Positions 24,653-37,067 of a DNA stretch of 64,000 bases are shown in pieces. Positions within the stretch are counted from its first letter, which is position 1, and each line of letters begins with the position of its first letter. The notes under the pieces were generated by a model, which was not told where the DNA came from, made no database searches, and saw nothing but the letters and a program-made list of their open reading frames with translations. Source of the stretch: Gamsiella multidivaricata (lineage: Eukaryota > Mortierellomycota > Mortierellomycetes > Mortierellales > Mortierellaceae); assembly GCF_025024155.1 (NCBI RefSeq), contig NW_026251731.1:1-64000 (forward strand), given 5' to 3'. The translations under genes were made by a program, and so were the position numbers.

Positions 24653-27600
24653 GAACTCGTAGTTCGTGTAAAAACATAATAGGAAACACGTAATATTCAA
24701 CCATTTGCACGCATGTACACATTCTCCACTACATTCATCCAGTTGTAACACTAGAAGAAGCAACAGTTCACAGGGAGGGGGAGGAGAGCATAAAAGAGAC
24801 CATCCTTTGTGAACTCGCCAACAGACCTATACCTTCTTATTCTCATTCCTCAAGCGTCCAGCCTAGACGGCGTCACAGTGCACCGAGAGGGCGAGCTGTG
24901 GCTTTGATACACTTCGTCGACTCTAGACAGCCGTGAGAGAGTTTTGTCCGCACGCCCGTCTCTTCAAGATCACCATCTCATCCATGAACTCATCCCGTTC
25001 AGGTTAATAAGATATATTCTTTGACAAATCCTCTCTGCACCGAAGGGTTCTCGCGCTGCGAATGGATTTCGACGCAGTTGGTCTGTGCATGAACGTCTGT
25101 TTCAGAATAATTAACACCGATCGTGCCTTAACGCCCTTGTTCTTGCTGTTGTTTTACACAGGTTCGAGTGTTTTTAAAAAAAAAAACACGCGTCTATTTG
25201 CGGAAACGGCGACCGGAAAGGGTGGGTCCACTGGAATAAATTATACGTGGTTTAAGAGTCTCAACTACAAGCAACAACTCTTCAAGCATATCCTTTCCTC
25301 CTTCACTATATATCAATATCTCCACATTTAGCCGGTGTCAATATAACCCATGTATCGAAGCCTAGAAGTCCCAAGCTGTCAGTTTCGACAGAGCTCAGCA
25401 CCAGAGGGCATGTTTATAGAGCCGTTCCAGAGGCGATGGCCGAGGTTGAATATGCCAGAAGGCTGGAGTAGGGAGTCATACTGTCATTATCCCCGTGTCA
25501 ACGGCGAGGTTAGTTTTGAATACTCTGTCTTTCCTTGTAAATGGTATGATTCAACATGGGTATCCAATGAGTCCCTGGAATGAAGCAGCGCGCAAAACAG
25601 GAAAAAAAAAATTCTTTTTTCATAATCGATTTCCAGTCTCTTGTTGGTGCCCGATCTAAGACAAAGTACGGAACTCGCTAGATGATCACAGCATTCAATG
25701 TAGTAGTAGATATCGCCAGCCCGTTTCTACTGTCTTTCTGGCCGATTGGCTTACCGAGAGTAAGGCTGGTTATCGGCCTCCAGATGACTATCGACCATCA
25801 CACCACCATTTTGGACGCCATTCAGCGTCTCGATGGGCTCATACAGCCCTCGTTCTAAACTGCGATGCGGTATTTCATGACAGTCGCTACAAAGAGCAAG
25901 AAGCGCAAGATGAGTACTATAGCCAAATTCATTTATTGATGTCTTCCCCAAGACCACTCGAGGATGGCTGGTTGGCTTGAACCTGGTAAACGTCTTTTTC
26001 CGCATCATGAGGGATGTCACTCCCAGCTCCGCATCCTCTACAGTTCGACAGTGATATTCGGCTATTCTTAAACATGGTAAGGTCATACATCCCAGGGTAA
26101 ATACAAACGCTTCGCAAACCAATGCCAATCTCACGTCCTCAACGCGTCCAGAGGGGCTATTTGGTGAGATTTTCACGTACAGAGCGCTATCAATCTTTGT
26201 TTTACTAGTCGATATACTGCAGAGCCGACGTTTTATGGGTCTATCGACAAGGTGTAAATCGAGACTCTGCATCGATTACTGCGCCCCCAATACGGTGACC
26301 AAGCGCAATGCGACGATGCTTCTAATGATACTCCAATCTCTTGATCGAACTATAGGATGAACAGTTTCAAAGCTTGATGCAGAGTCAGGCTACAGCCGGA
26401 TTTTGGGGGCAAGGACTCTGACATTGAGACGACTTTTAGGCCTCGATGGAGATGTTCAGCCTGCCATGTTTTCAATCCTTTGCTTTGTATTACTCTTCCG
26501 TTGTACCAGAGTGTGTATCATTACTCCACTTGATAGAAATCGGCACTGTATGCGTTTTCTACGATTTTCCTTATGCCCCATTTTGGAAGATGTCCACGAG
26601 TCCTCTGACCGGTGCTGATGTCCAGTGAATGTGGGTCTGAAATGAAGCTGATAATGTGCTAGGGCCTTTCTGCGGACTTGAAATGCGACTGCGAAGGTTC
26701 TGTGATGGTGGGAATGAAATGAGAGCGAACAAGAAAGTTGTGTTCGAGCGCGTTCTATTTTTTTTTTTTTTTTTTTTTTTAGTTAGCCGCACTCAACAGG
26801 GGAAAGACGAGGAAGTGATTGAGGTTTAGTCATCTGTATTTTGAGTAAGAAACAAGGGCTCAGTGCAAGCTGAGAAAGTGTGGAGTAAACGGAGGAAGGG
26901 GGGAGTTGGGTTCGCGGGCATATGAAAGACAAGTCCGAGTTGTTTGTTACACAGACCAGTTGTCGACAGCACAAAAGAGTGCGGAATAAACATCTGCTTG
27001 GTGCGAGCGAACGAGCGAGCGAAATGCGGGGTATTTCTATTCGAGCCTGTTATTTCAACCAGTAATCTACATGGGTGTGTTGTGTGTTGCTGGACACAAA
27101 GGAGGGGGGGAGGGGAGGAAACACGTATGCGAGATGAACAAAGAAAGGGAGATGGGGACACACACACAAATATACACACACACACACATATACCATGGAC
27201 GCACTATTCCCGTTCAACAAGATATGCCCATATCGGAAATTGGCATGTGAATAATGCATGTTCAACCCAAGGTGAAACAATCCGTTGCCTTTTTGGTGGA
27301 TCTTGTCCCTCTGTGGCGCTACCCCGAGGGCCACACTGCACTATGCCATTCGTGCGCGGAGACCAGGTCCGAGATGGAAATCCAATCCCCCCTCCTGCCC
27401 CTAGTTTATACCCGAGACATTTTGCTCTCCCTCTGTCTGTCCGAGGGAACCAAGGCAGGGACCGATCATCCGCTGCTCCGTCCCTCTTCGGGGCCCCTTC
27501 CATACATGGCCAATGGTTATGGCCATGGTTATAGCTGTGGCAGGTGGTTAATGGGCGCCTGGAGAGACAGCATTGCGGCATACGGCTGACGATGATGATG

Positions 27601-27828
27601 AGCGCTACCTTCGGTGCACACAGAACAGCGAGGGACACATCAACAAACAATGCAGACCAAAGGAGGAGGAGCACTCCCTATTCCCTATTTCTTTCTCTCC
27701 CTTCTTCTCTTTCTTCTTCTTCTTCTCTTTTCCTCTTGATTGTTGTCTTCCCCATCCTCCCCTCTCTCTTCCCCCTTTCTCACGTATCACTCCCAACCCT
27801 CTCGTACATATACTCCAGCAGCAGCATC
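24653..27828. other. Intergenic, no firmly supported gene
   Basis: Possible small coding frames are weak. At 25350-25583 a 77-codon frame follows a TATATAT element by about 45 nt (listed separately). At 25751-26272 (minus) a 173-codon frame has unbiased composition and no motif. A 22-nt T tract lies at 26758-26780 and a CA microsatellite at 27158-27190. The C/T-rich run at 27670-27790 is the flavoprotein gene promoter/leader. Confidence 0.4.
25350..25583 (+). CDS. Possible small protein of unknown function
   Basis: This 77-codon frame starts MYRSLEVPSCQFRQSSAPEG. A TATATA element at about 25303-25309 sits at a distance suitable for a short leader. No signal peptide, membrane segment or family is recognised. 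It may be chance. Confidence 0.2.
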   Translation: MYRSLEVPSCQFRQSSAPEGMFIEPFQRRWPRLNMPEGWSRESYCHYPRVNGEVSFEYSVFPCKWYDSTWVSNESLE

Positions 27829-30570
27829 ATGTCCAGCCAAATCATCGTCGTCGGAGGTGGTCTCTCCGGTCTCAGCGCCGCTCACACTATTCTCGAGCAC
27901 GGCCTCAATGTCCTTGTCATCGACAAGAACGCCTTCTTCGGAGGAAACTCGACCAAGGCCACCTCCGGAATCAACGGTGCCCTCACCAAGACTCAGATCC
28001 GTAAGTTATCTTGTCTGTGTTTGTCTTTTGCTTTTGCATGGTGTTCTGATGGTGGTGTGCTCTCTTTGCTGTCGCGTCACGACCTGGAGTGTCATGAGGC
28101 CATCAGATTAGAATAGTTCTCTACGGAGACGTAGCAAAGGATGCAATTCCCTTCGGAGTGAAGCATGTCCGGACGTGTTTCCCTTCTACCAGCTGTTGTT
28201 TTTTTATATGTTTATACGGGGAAAATGGAAGCAGGGAATTCCATGGGAAAAAGGAGAGCGGAAGTGAGACAGGCTTACGCGTGATGTTACGGGTGATGAG
28301 TGCTTGTGGGAATGATTCTACGGATGAAGATGTCTGGTGAATGAGTTTCATCCCCACAGTGGTCCGTTGACGAGAACCAACTCCGCCATATGATATATAT
28401 TTTTTTGTGGAGAACGGGCTTGCAGCTTCGACCGAGGGAATCGAGAGCCCTACTCCCTTTTTCCGAGCAGAAAACAACCGAGTGACCGTCAAGATGGTAC
28501 ATGGTGTGCATGGCTGCATAGTGTACACTGCATGGCGCATGGCGTACATATGGGACGGGAACAGGGACAGGGACAAGGGGCTGGCAGCAGAAATGAGAAA
28601 GTGGGAGTCGCAGTAAACAATAACCACCTTGACTAACATGGTCCTAACTTGTTATCGTACTGTCTTCCTCTCACAGAGCTCGGCATCAAGGACTCCGTCG
28701 AGGCTTTCTACGATGACACCGCCAAATCTGCTCGTGATATGCTCCGCCCTGACCTCGTCAAGGTCCTGACCGGCCGATCTGCCTCTGCCGTCGAGTGGCT
28801 CCAGGACAAGTTCCAGCTGGATTTGTCGCTGGTCTCCCGTCTCGGAGGTCACTCCTTCCCCAGAACCCACCGTGGCAAGGAAAAGATGCCTGGTATGACT
28901 ATCACCTACGCTCTTATGGAGACCATCGAGGACCTCAGCGTCTCTCAGCCCGACCGCGTCAAGCTGATCAAGAAGGCCCGTGTGACCAACCTGATCAAGG
29001 AGAACGGCGCTGTCGTCGGTGTCGAGTACGAGTATTTGAACGAACCCGGCAAGAAGGTCCAGGCCTGGGGCCCCGTCGTCCTTGCCACCGGAGGATATGC
29101 TGCCGATTTTAGCAGCGATTCTCTCCTGAAGCAGGTATGCGCCGAGGCGATATTAATCCATTTCTACTGAACATCGATTGCGTATTGGCCATCAGTGTAT
29201 TAGTCATATTAACCATCTGACCATTCATGCAATTGCACAGTACCGCCCCGATCTCTGGGACCTGCCCACCACCAACGGTGACCACACCACCGGTGACGGT
29301 ATCAAGATGACCCTCGCCATCGGAGGCAAGACAATCAATATGGAGAAGGTCCAGGTCCACCCTACTGGCTTGGTTGACCCCAGAGAGCCCGATGCCAAGG
29401 TCAAGTTCTTGGCTGCTGAGGCCCTCCGTGGTGTCGGTGGTCTTCTGCTGCAAGCCGATGGCAAGCGCTTCTGCGATGAGCTCGGTCACCGTGACTATGT
29501 CACAGGCATGATGTGGAAGAACAAGTTCCCTATCCGCTTGGTCCTCAACACTGCTGCTGCCAAAGAAATCGAGTGGCACTGCAAGCACTACGTCGGCCGT
29601 GGTCTGATGAAGTACTTCAAGAACGGAGAGGAGTTGGCCAAGGAGATCGGTATCCCCCCATCTGAGCTGAAGAAGACCTTTGACGAGTACAACCTCATTG
29701 CTGAAGGCAAGGCTAAGGACCCATGGGGCAAGAAGTACTTCCATAACATCCCAATTAAGATGGATCAGGACTTCCACGTTGCCCAGATGGCTCCAGTTCT
29801 TCACTACACCATGGTATGTTGCCGCTATACGCTTTCAGTTCTTGGCCTCATTGTCTCCATGCTATACCTACCTACTAACAGCTGTTATCAATGATGTCTT
29901 TATCAAACAGGGAGGAGTTGATATCAATGACGAGGCCAGCATCAAGGATTTGAGCGACAAGGCCATCCCTGGTCTCTTTGCCGCCGGAGAGATGTGCGGA
30001 GGTGTTCACGGTGCCAACCGTCTCGGTGGTTCCTCCCTTTTGGGATGCGTCGTCTTTGGCCGTACCGCTGGTGACTCTGTCGCGAACTACGTAAAGTCCA
30101 ACCCCGTCATCGGATCTGGTGCCAAGGCTGCTGCTGCTGCTGCTGCTCAGACCATCTCGCTCCCTGGAGGATTCACAACCTCAGTCACCGTTGATCCCCA
30201 GAGCCAGAAGATTAACCTCGAGATCAGCTGGGGCGGTGCTGCCAAGGCCGCATCAGCTCCATCAGCACTTGCTGCCCCCGCTGCGGCTGAGGCACCTAAG
30301 AAGTTGCCAGCGATCTCTGCTGCCGAGGTTGCCAAGCACAACACACCCGAGGACTGCTGGGTCATTGTCAACGGCCAGGTGCTGGATGTGACAAAGTTCT
30401 TGCCCGACCACCCCGGCGGAAAGAAGGCGATCTTGATCTTTGCTGGTCGCGATGCTACAGAAGAGTTCAACATGTTGCACAAGCCCGATGTCGTCGAGAA
30501 GTATGCGCCCGAGTCCTTGATCGGTGTCCTAGACACGAACGGCCTGCCTGCACGTCCATCCAAGATCTAA
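27829..30570 (+). CDS. Fumarate reductase-type FAD flavoprotein fused to cytochrome b5 domain
   Basis: Exons are 27829-28000, 28677-29134, 29241-29813 and 29911-30570, giving 620 residues with consistent phases. The N-terminus begins at once with the FAD-binding [12 protein letters not shown], then [12 protein letters not shown]. The active-site region [22 protein letters not shown] and the C-terminal FAD segment [20 protein letters not shown] identify the soluble fumarate reductase/Osm1 family (FAD_binding_2). An Ala/Pro linker (about 505-530) leads to a cytochrome b5 domain (about 535-610) with the haem-ligand motif FLPDHPGG and the second His in MLHKPDVV. The likely reaction is NADH- or haem-linked reduction of fumarate to succinate, reoxidising FAD when oxygen is scarce. 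No targeting peptide is visible, so a cytosolic location is inferred. Intron 1 is unusually long (676 nt). Confidence 0.93.
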
Positions 30571-32339
30571 AAGTGTTGCTGGTGTGTAAGGGAGGATAGA
30601 CCGAATTTCTTTCTTTTTTGCTCTTCAGCTGTGCTTTCTGTACCTAGTTGTCCATATACTATTCGCAATGTAAACTGCTTAAAATAAACGCCATCGTTTG
30701 CCTACAGGCATCGGTGTTGCTTGCTTGTATTTGAATGGTCCTATCATCCTTTTTGAAAAAAAGGGCCGAGAAAAAAAGCAAATGGAGGGAAAAGAGCAAA
30801 GGGTAAAAGATCGTACTTAAGGAGCAACACCGTAGGAAAGAATCAATAGAGTTCGTCAGAAAGTCGCGTCGTGGGCGCAATATATTTTTTCGATAGCTCT
30901 TTGAATCCAATACCATTGCCACCAATCTGCATCCATCCTCATCCCATCCTACACCCATCCTACACCCATCCTACACCCATCCTACACCCATCCTATCCTC
31001 CTCCTCCTTCTTCCCCATTTCCTCTTCTCTGTCCTCAGCCCCATCTTCATCTTCATCTTCATCCTCATCTCTGCAAAAACAACCGGGTTACCAAAACGAG
31101 GTGGTATTCTCTTCAATCCAAATTATAAATTATATTGCATCCGCAACTTTTGTGGCGAGATCTCTTGCTCCCGTCAAATGCAGCTTGTGCTTGCTTCCGC
31201 CCTATCATCAGCTCATCCTTATCTGACCCTGGGCCAGGATAGATCAATTTCTTGACTCCTTGACGCGCGGGAGGAGGGGGGACTACCTGAAGTACGTTTG
31301 CTTACGTAGCCAGTAATGCTACATAAACCTTGACGCGTCGGACCAACGCGTCTCTTTTTCCGCGTAATCGGGCATTTAAAGTCCACGCTTGTCACTTTTC
31401 GTCGACCGTCGTGTGTAATGCATGTCCTGCCTTATAAGTCTTTAGGGCGATTTATGTCAGCATAATGCATCTCTTGGCATCTTTGTCATGGTTGGCTGCC
31501 TGTATGTGCAGCCACCTACCTAGGTCCTAGTCGATAAGATAGACAAGAGCGCAAACATGTTACACCCAGCAAGTTATCCGACTGTCCATTATGGTTGCAA
31601 TGACCAACGCTGCCCGGTTATGTTTTTGAGTGTGGTACGCGTTCGGGAAGATCGCTCTGCGCAATAGCTTGATAGCATGAGTATGGCTATTATGCGAGGC
31701 GCATGTCCTAGATGCGCTCGCGTTACCCAGCATCTCAACACCTTGGCTTTCTACCGTGTGCTTTTAGCGCCGTTAATGCGATGGGGAGAAGCAATAAGAG
31801 GATGCGTAGACTATACTAGCAAGCTATTTTTTTTTTTTTTTTTGAGGATGACCTTGGCCATATTGAGTATAGAACTTGTTGATGCATTGCAACAGGCGGA
31901 TCGCGACTCTATTTTTTAAAAATGGGTTCCCGAGTTGCGGCGCCCAGTGGGACAAGGCTAGAGGGCTTTCGATGGTATATTAGCCAACAACTCAAGCCGC
32001 GTCAAGATGATTTCATTGGCGCCTGTGAAAATCGCTGGGCGCTTCCGCTGTATCGTCCTCTGGCTCAACCACACATCATGCAAAAAAAAAAGTGATAGAA
32101 GAAAAGATCGAAAAAAGCCATGAGATATTTTTACGAGATGTATGCAGAGCTCAGAAAACAAAAGGGGCAGTCTACGACCTGCGACCTGTGCGTGCATTGG
32201 TCAACGTAACCCAGCCAATGATGCGTAATGACGGGAGAGGGGATTTCTGGGTTAAGGGTTAAGCATAGCATAGCACACGTTCTGGATTCCTTCGTGATAT
32301 TCGTCCCCACCCCTTTATCTGCACAGGCTTTTTTCTCTG
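30571..32339. other. Intergenic with short tandem repeat, no gene
   Basis: Five consecutive copies of an 11-nt unit (CCATCCTACAC and one variant) lie at about 30945-30998, followed by CATCTT repeats near 31040-31065. ACGCGT-type sites cluster at 31262-31352. T tracts occur near 31828. No credible coding frame is present. Confidence 0.45.
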
Positions 32340-32634
32340 TTGGGAGAGAACATGTAGACCTATGCTGAGCTCATCCCCAGAACGCGCCGTCAATATGTTG
32401 CTGTAGAAGTGCGAGATGTGCGAGATGTGCGGGATGATCTAGATCCTGCAACTCGACCACTATTATGCCTCTTCTTTTCCTTCACGCGAATGTCCTAGGG
32501 ATTATTGGGTCGTAGGACGACCTGTGCCACCCCCAGGAATGCAATCAATCCACACCCCCCATATCCATTGTTCATGCGGCCCTATAGCACTGATGGATGC
32601 ATTTATGCACTCTTCTGTACTGGACGTTCCCTTG

Positions 32635-32642
32635 TATAAATA
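32635..32642 (+). promoter_or_regulatory. TATA box, cassette A
   Basis: TATAAATA is followed directly by CGCGTGTCTTCTCGC. The same sequence occurs at 43105 in cassette B. It lies about 128 nt before the ATG. Confidence 0.7.
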
Positions 32643-32762
32643 CGCGTGTCTTCTCGCTTCACATTTCTTGTTCTCCATCCGCTCTCCAGTTTCCAATTCA
32701 CTCTCCAAGCACAACTCCTCTGCTCTACAAAAAAACACAAGAACACACTCCGAGTATCCAGC

Positions 32763-33194
32763 ATGCTGTTCGCCAAGGCCATCGTCGCTCTCACCTCTGG
32801 TACACCGCTGGCCTCATCACCTTGCCTGGCCCGCCTGCACAGCTTTGATCAGTATCCATGACAATACTAATTTCGAGCACCATCTTTGCCCGTATCGCTT
32901 TTAGCCGCCGTTGTCATGGCCGCCTGCCGTCAAGACCGCTTCGGTTCCAGGTGGGGTCTGAGCCGTGGTCGGATGTACGACAACATGATGATGGATGGTC
33001 TCCGTTGCAAGTGCGACAACACGGGCGTGCACGACGATGAGGTCTGGACGAACAACGAGTGCAGCGCCCTCGGCAAGGAGGTTAAGTGGTGCTACGGTGC
33101 GGCTGAATTCTACTGCGAGACCGGAGACAGGGGCGACGAGTTCCGAAAGCACTGTGCCAGTCGCGGCAGTACTTGCTACGCGGATGATTGCTAA
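32763..33194 (+). CDS. Small secreted cysteine-rich protein A
   Basis: Two exons, 32763-32799 and 32905-33194, join as ACCTCTG/CCGCC and encode 108 residues. Residues 1-18 or 19 form a signal peptide (MLFAKAIVALTSAAVVMA) and the intron lies inside it. The mature part is about 90 residues with nine Cys in the order C, C-x-C, C, C, C, C, C, C, ending CYADDC. It shares this order, the signal peptide and all flanks with the gene at 43232-43672. I recognise no domain. Such small disulfide-rich fungal proteins are often effectors or antimicrobial factors, but no function can be assigned from sequence. Promoter: TATA at 32635. Confidence 0.8.
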
Positions 33195-33506
33195 ATTGTT
33201 AGATGAGGCACGAAAAGCAGCATTTGAGGGGCGATCCAGAGCTGGTGTTTGTGAGATGACGGATGGTCGATGATGGATCGTGGGTCTGCTTTGTGGCATC
33301 TAACATGTACAGCCGGCTCTTTCTAAAGATAATATATATAAAGGAAGTAGTTTATCTACAACAGAAACGATTCAATCGGTCCCAAGGTTGAGACTTCATG
33401 ATGAAAGAAAATGTTCTATAGAGTGTAAAAGAAGCTCTTCTTTGGCCCTGACCATATGAAATATTTCCTGTACGCAGAGATATTGTGCATAAATAGGAAG
33501 ACCAGT

Positions 33507-34340
33507 CTATCTTGTGAAGGAACCGTGTACAGTGGTTTGGCAAACGCGTTTCTTCAATAGACCTTGAGAAGCTTGCAATGTCTTTTTACACATTGAAACG
33601 AGCTTCTGTGTGTCGCAGTCCTGGAGCTGCCGGAAGAATGTCATTTGCTGCATAGCCTTCACTGCTTGAGTGATACTGTACTCGGATCGCACAGCAACAT
33701 CATCTTCAGTTGCTCCCAGTGACTCGCTGACAGGCTGTCTTATCTCATCAACAATGTTCTTGTCCGTTGGTATATATGACACCTCCTGTTCATCTAGATG
33801 ATTTAATAAGAATGTTACTGACATCAAGTCCTGACATGGCATCCGTTGAAGAGTGGCATTGAGCTGGTCGATAGCATTATCATCATCGACATCGCTGTTT
33901 GGTGTGTCGCTGTCACTTGTTGAGCGCATTTTATATTTTTTGAAGCAGCTGGCGATATTTGTGTCTTTCACCTCATCCCAAGCTTGCACTGCTATTCTAA
34001 TTCTTGTGAGGATGTTGATCCTTTCAGGTCTTTCGATACCATTCTCAAGGTTGCTCAGAAGCTGTTCAGAGAAAATGAAGCCTGTATCTCACCTTAAATG
34101 ACCTGACGATACCAGCATCCATGGGCTGAATCTTGGAAGTCATGTTGGGCGGCTAGCAAACTTTTGTGTTCGATAGTTGTGGGAGATTAGCCTGTTTTCC
34201 ATATGCACTGCAGTTGTCCAATACCCAATACTCTGCGGTTCCCTCTGCCATCAGTAGCATCACACTACGCTGCGCATTTGCTCCGAAGGGATTTGTCAAT
34301 TGAGGTAACAATTCTAACTTACATTGCTTTTCTGATCTGC
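33507..34340 (-). mobile_element. pogo/Tigger-type (DDE_1) transposase remnant
   Basis: On the minus strand about 34240-34100 reads GTAEYWVLDNCSAYGKQANL and, after a stop, PPNMTSKIQPMD. That is the DDE_1 region around the second catalytic Asp (LDNCSAH) and the conserved PPNMTSKIQPMDAG motif. The C-terminal frame 33989-33507 starts MQAWDEVKDTNIASCFKKYK, matching the AW-V-x-x-TI-NCF helix of the family. A TAG stop and frame changes show it is inactive. The N-terminal HTH part is missing here. Confidence 0.8.
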
Positions 34341-34342
34341 TG

Positions 34343-34931
34343 GCTATAGTTGATGGTGGTCACCGCGCTGTCTTCCGAATCGATTGTCGCCCATTTTAAC
34401 GCTTCTCAGCCCATCACTCAACGTGGCCGTGTCTCTCGTTTGGTTCGTGAGAATTTGATCAAGCGCGCAGCTCGCTTCAACATTGTCCTCGATGATATCT
34501 CTATCGTCCATATAGCCTTCTCGCCAGAGTTTACTCAGGCTGTCGAGGCCAAGCAGATTGCCCAACAAGAGGCTCAACGTGCTGCTTTCGTTGTCGACCG
34601 CACCATTCAGGAGGAGTAGTCGATCATTGTCAAGGCTGAGGGAGAGGCCCGTTCTGCCGAACTTATCGGTGAAGGTACGAATCAGGGCATCATTCTTTAG
34701 TGTTTTTTTTTTTTTACTGTGCCTCTTTTCTATTTGGCATTCTTGAAGCAGCACCATTGATATCTACTATGGTATCTCATCCTCACTATAGCCATCAAGA
34801 ATTAGCCTGGTTTCATTCAGCTGTGGAAGATTGAGGTCGCTCGGGAGGTTGCTTCTATCATCTCTCACTCTTCTAATCGTGCCATGCTCGACTCTGACAC
34901 TTTGTTGTTGAACGTCAACGAACAAAAGTAA
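34343..34931 (+). pseudogene. 5'-truncated prohibitin-2 copy with intron retained
   Basis: Two exons, about 34343-34674 and 34792-34931, flank a normal GT-AG intron. They encode the C-terminal half of prohibitin-2: IVAHFNASQPITQR, IVLDDISIVHIAF, PEFTQAVEAKQIAQQEAQRA, IIVKAEGEARSAELIGE and, after the intron, VASIISHSSNRAMLDSD. The SPFH N-terminal half and membrane anchor are absent. Two TAG stops (34617-34619 and 34803-34805) interrupt it; each is one C-to-T step from CAG. Prohibitin-2 forms ring complexes in the mitochondrial inner membrane, and the functional gene should be elsewhere. Retention of the intron shows copying through DNA, not by retroposition. It abuts the pogo remnant head to head. 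Confidence 0.8.
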
Positions 34932-36890
34932 GATACCGCACTATTACCACAATTTCGTCTTCTGTTCATGGGGTCGAGGGCGATTCTGACAGTGCCTTAT
35001 ATCTTTATCTGTTTTGAAACGCTATAGGAAGGACGAGTCGAGGGAGGACCATATAACACCGAGCTGTTTTTTTAGAACCGCATTAAATGCTGTGAAATTG
35101 TACATTTATCATGATGTTCGATGACCTCCGTCCTTTTGATTCTTGAAAAATGGAACCACGATATAAGCGAGTCTGGAACCAGTTACTTTAGGCGCAAAAA
35201 ATCAGGCTGCAGCCAGCAGCATGCCATCCAGAGTGCCGCGGGAAACTGGTCATATTGGCCTTTCTGACCAAAGGATGGTCTATTTTGGCGCAGCATGTTC
35301 GTGCATATTTGAGAACAGTGAGGGTCCAAACAGGGAGTAATGGCGACTATCATTTCATTTCAAGGGGATCGTATTGTTGAAAACGGTTGAGTTTAAGAGC
35401 GCAAGACACCGCGAACCAGGCCATCATCACCGACAGGGCCCCTTTTGTTCCAACTGAGCCAGAACCCGAAAGGACTCAATCATGGCAGAACGGCATCTGC
35501 ACCTGCGACGCTTCAGGACGGGACCAAGACATCCCGTCGACGCACAACGCGTTCGCAGTCGACGCGGCCCTCGTAGAAGGTACCGCAGCATTTACTCGCA
35601 GCGCCAAAATCAGCCAACAGCCCGTCCTTCTGTTTTGCGTCATCCACCCCAACAATCACCCATCATGATGCACCCGATACCTTGTCCCCGACTTCAGCAG
35701 AAATCAATGATACGATAGCTTTACCGGCCTCAACAGCGTCCCCTTCACCCCAAAGGTTGCCCTTACAACACTGAGTAAGTGTCGCAGGATGACGTAGTAT
35801 TCGACTAAGTGGGCATTAGCAAGCCGCTGGCGGCGCCGTTTCAGGAAGGCAGCAATCATTCGACAGTTCTAGTCATCCTCCTTTTGGCTCTATATATTCT
35901 CCAGCCAGTCCTGCGTAGTCTGATTCAAGTCAATCGCATTCGGCACAGGGGTCTAGATCGTCCTGGTTCATGAAGTATCGACATGCAAGAGTGCGTAGTC
36001 GGTCGACTATGGAGGGCTTTGCGCGGCCGAGTCCTCTGTTTTACATATTGGATACAGTAACTGTGCCCCAGGAGCCCATAACGCCTAGAAAAGCAGCGGC
36101 GGTGATGGTAGCCTCGGCAGCCGAGAATGCAGAACTCGAGAGACGGGTGCAGTAACTTACATACTTACATGAGTCCGATTTCATCCAGCACAATAGTAAG
36201 GGAGGCGGGCGATTCCTGTATGGTTCTCGGCATTGTTGGTCGTAGGACGATCGATCCTCTATTTTTTATCCAGTTCATCGTGGGGAATGACATGATGTTT
36301 AAAGAGACTTGGGTTGCTTATTGGTACACCATATCATACTCATACGTTTTACTATAGTATTAAAGAAAAGAAGAGGTACTCGGCGATAATAAAACTATGG
36401 TAATGGATTGTTCGTGTTCTCCTTGTGACCTTGCGATGGAGCTCTTTATTGCGAACAGATGTGAATGTTGCACAGGTGCTCTGGGGGTCAAGATCTATGT
36501 GATGCCATCGAGGCTGTGCACCACGCGGGCCAGATATACGCGTCGATCACTATGTCCTTTCGATGCAGTGCGAGCACCAAGTGCAAACCCATTATGCTGC
36601 TGACAAAGCTTTTCTTGCTATTTCACATTTTCATCGTTTGGTTCAATCCTCACTCTTTATTTCATTTTCACATTGGCTTTTGCTGACTCTAGGGTATGGG
36701 GTTTGAAGCTACACAAAGAAGAGTGAATTGGCTTGCCATCAGTCAATCTTACTTAAAAAAGTAAAGACTGTGCAGGGTACACCGCGGGCAGGTTGCAAGC
36801 CATGGCACCCCAGAAAAAAACCCACAAGGGAAAAAAAAGATCGGCCTCAGATACCTTCATTGGCTTTTCTTATTTTATTACCTTTATTTA
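34932..36890. other. Intergenic, no supported gene
   Basis: Plus-strand frames at 35387-35718 are G/C-rich in Arg codons and overlap each other; none has a recognisable motif. No minus-strand frame of useful size is present in this interval. It is probably eroded repeat sequence. Confidence 0.4.
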
Positions 36891-36918
36891 CTTAACTTTT
36901 TGGACTGGAGTAACTTAC

Positions 36919-37042
36919 TTGAGCGGATAAAACTTTCTTGAGCGGATAAAACTTTCTTGAGCGGATACAACTTTCTTGAGCGGGTACAACTTTCTTGAGC
37001 GGGTACAACTTTCTTGAGCGGGTACAACTTTCTTGAACGGGA
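36919..37042. repeat. 19-nt tandem repeat, 6.5 copies
   Basis: The unit is TTGAGCGGATAAAACTTTC, drifting to TTGAGCGGGTACAACTTTC. Copies start at 36919, 36938, 36957, 36976, 36995 and 37014, plus a partial copy at 37033. Variants change in order along the array, which suggests stepwise unequal exchange. Confidence 0.95.
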
Positions 37043-37067
37043 TATCTTTGGTCTTCGATGCTTACTT

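Larger units (their letters stand above)
32340..33295. repeat. Duplicated cassette, copy A (secreted Cys-rich gene with flanks)
   Basis: The block from about 150 nt before the promoter to about 100 nt past the stop is similar to 42834-43775. Shared pieces include TTGGGAGAG, GAACGCGCCGTC, CGAGATGTGCGAGATG, the TATA region, the leader and the first exon. They also include the intron and a 3' segment containing CAATGATGGATCGTGG or a near match. The coding exon 2 has diverged most. Confidence 0.75.

Noticed and set aside
25751..26272. 173-codon minus-strand frame
   Set aside because: No promoter, homology pattern or compositional bias; kept only as a note in the intergenic entry.
26944..27534. 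196-codon frame upstream of the flavoprotein gene
   Set aside because: It contains a CA microsatellite read as Thr-His and no recognisable domain.
28121..28639. 172-codon minus-strand frame inside intron 1 of the flavoprotein gene
   Set aside because: No promoter, splice context or recognisable motif; the intron's composition explains it.
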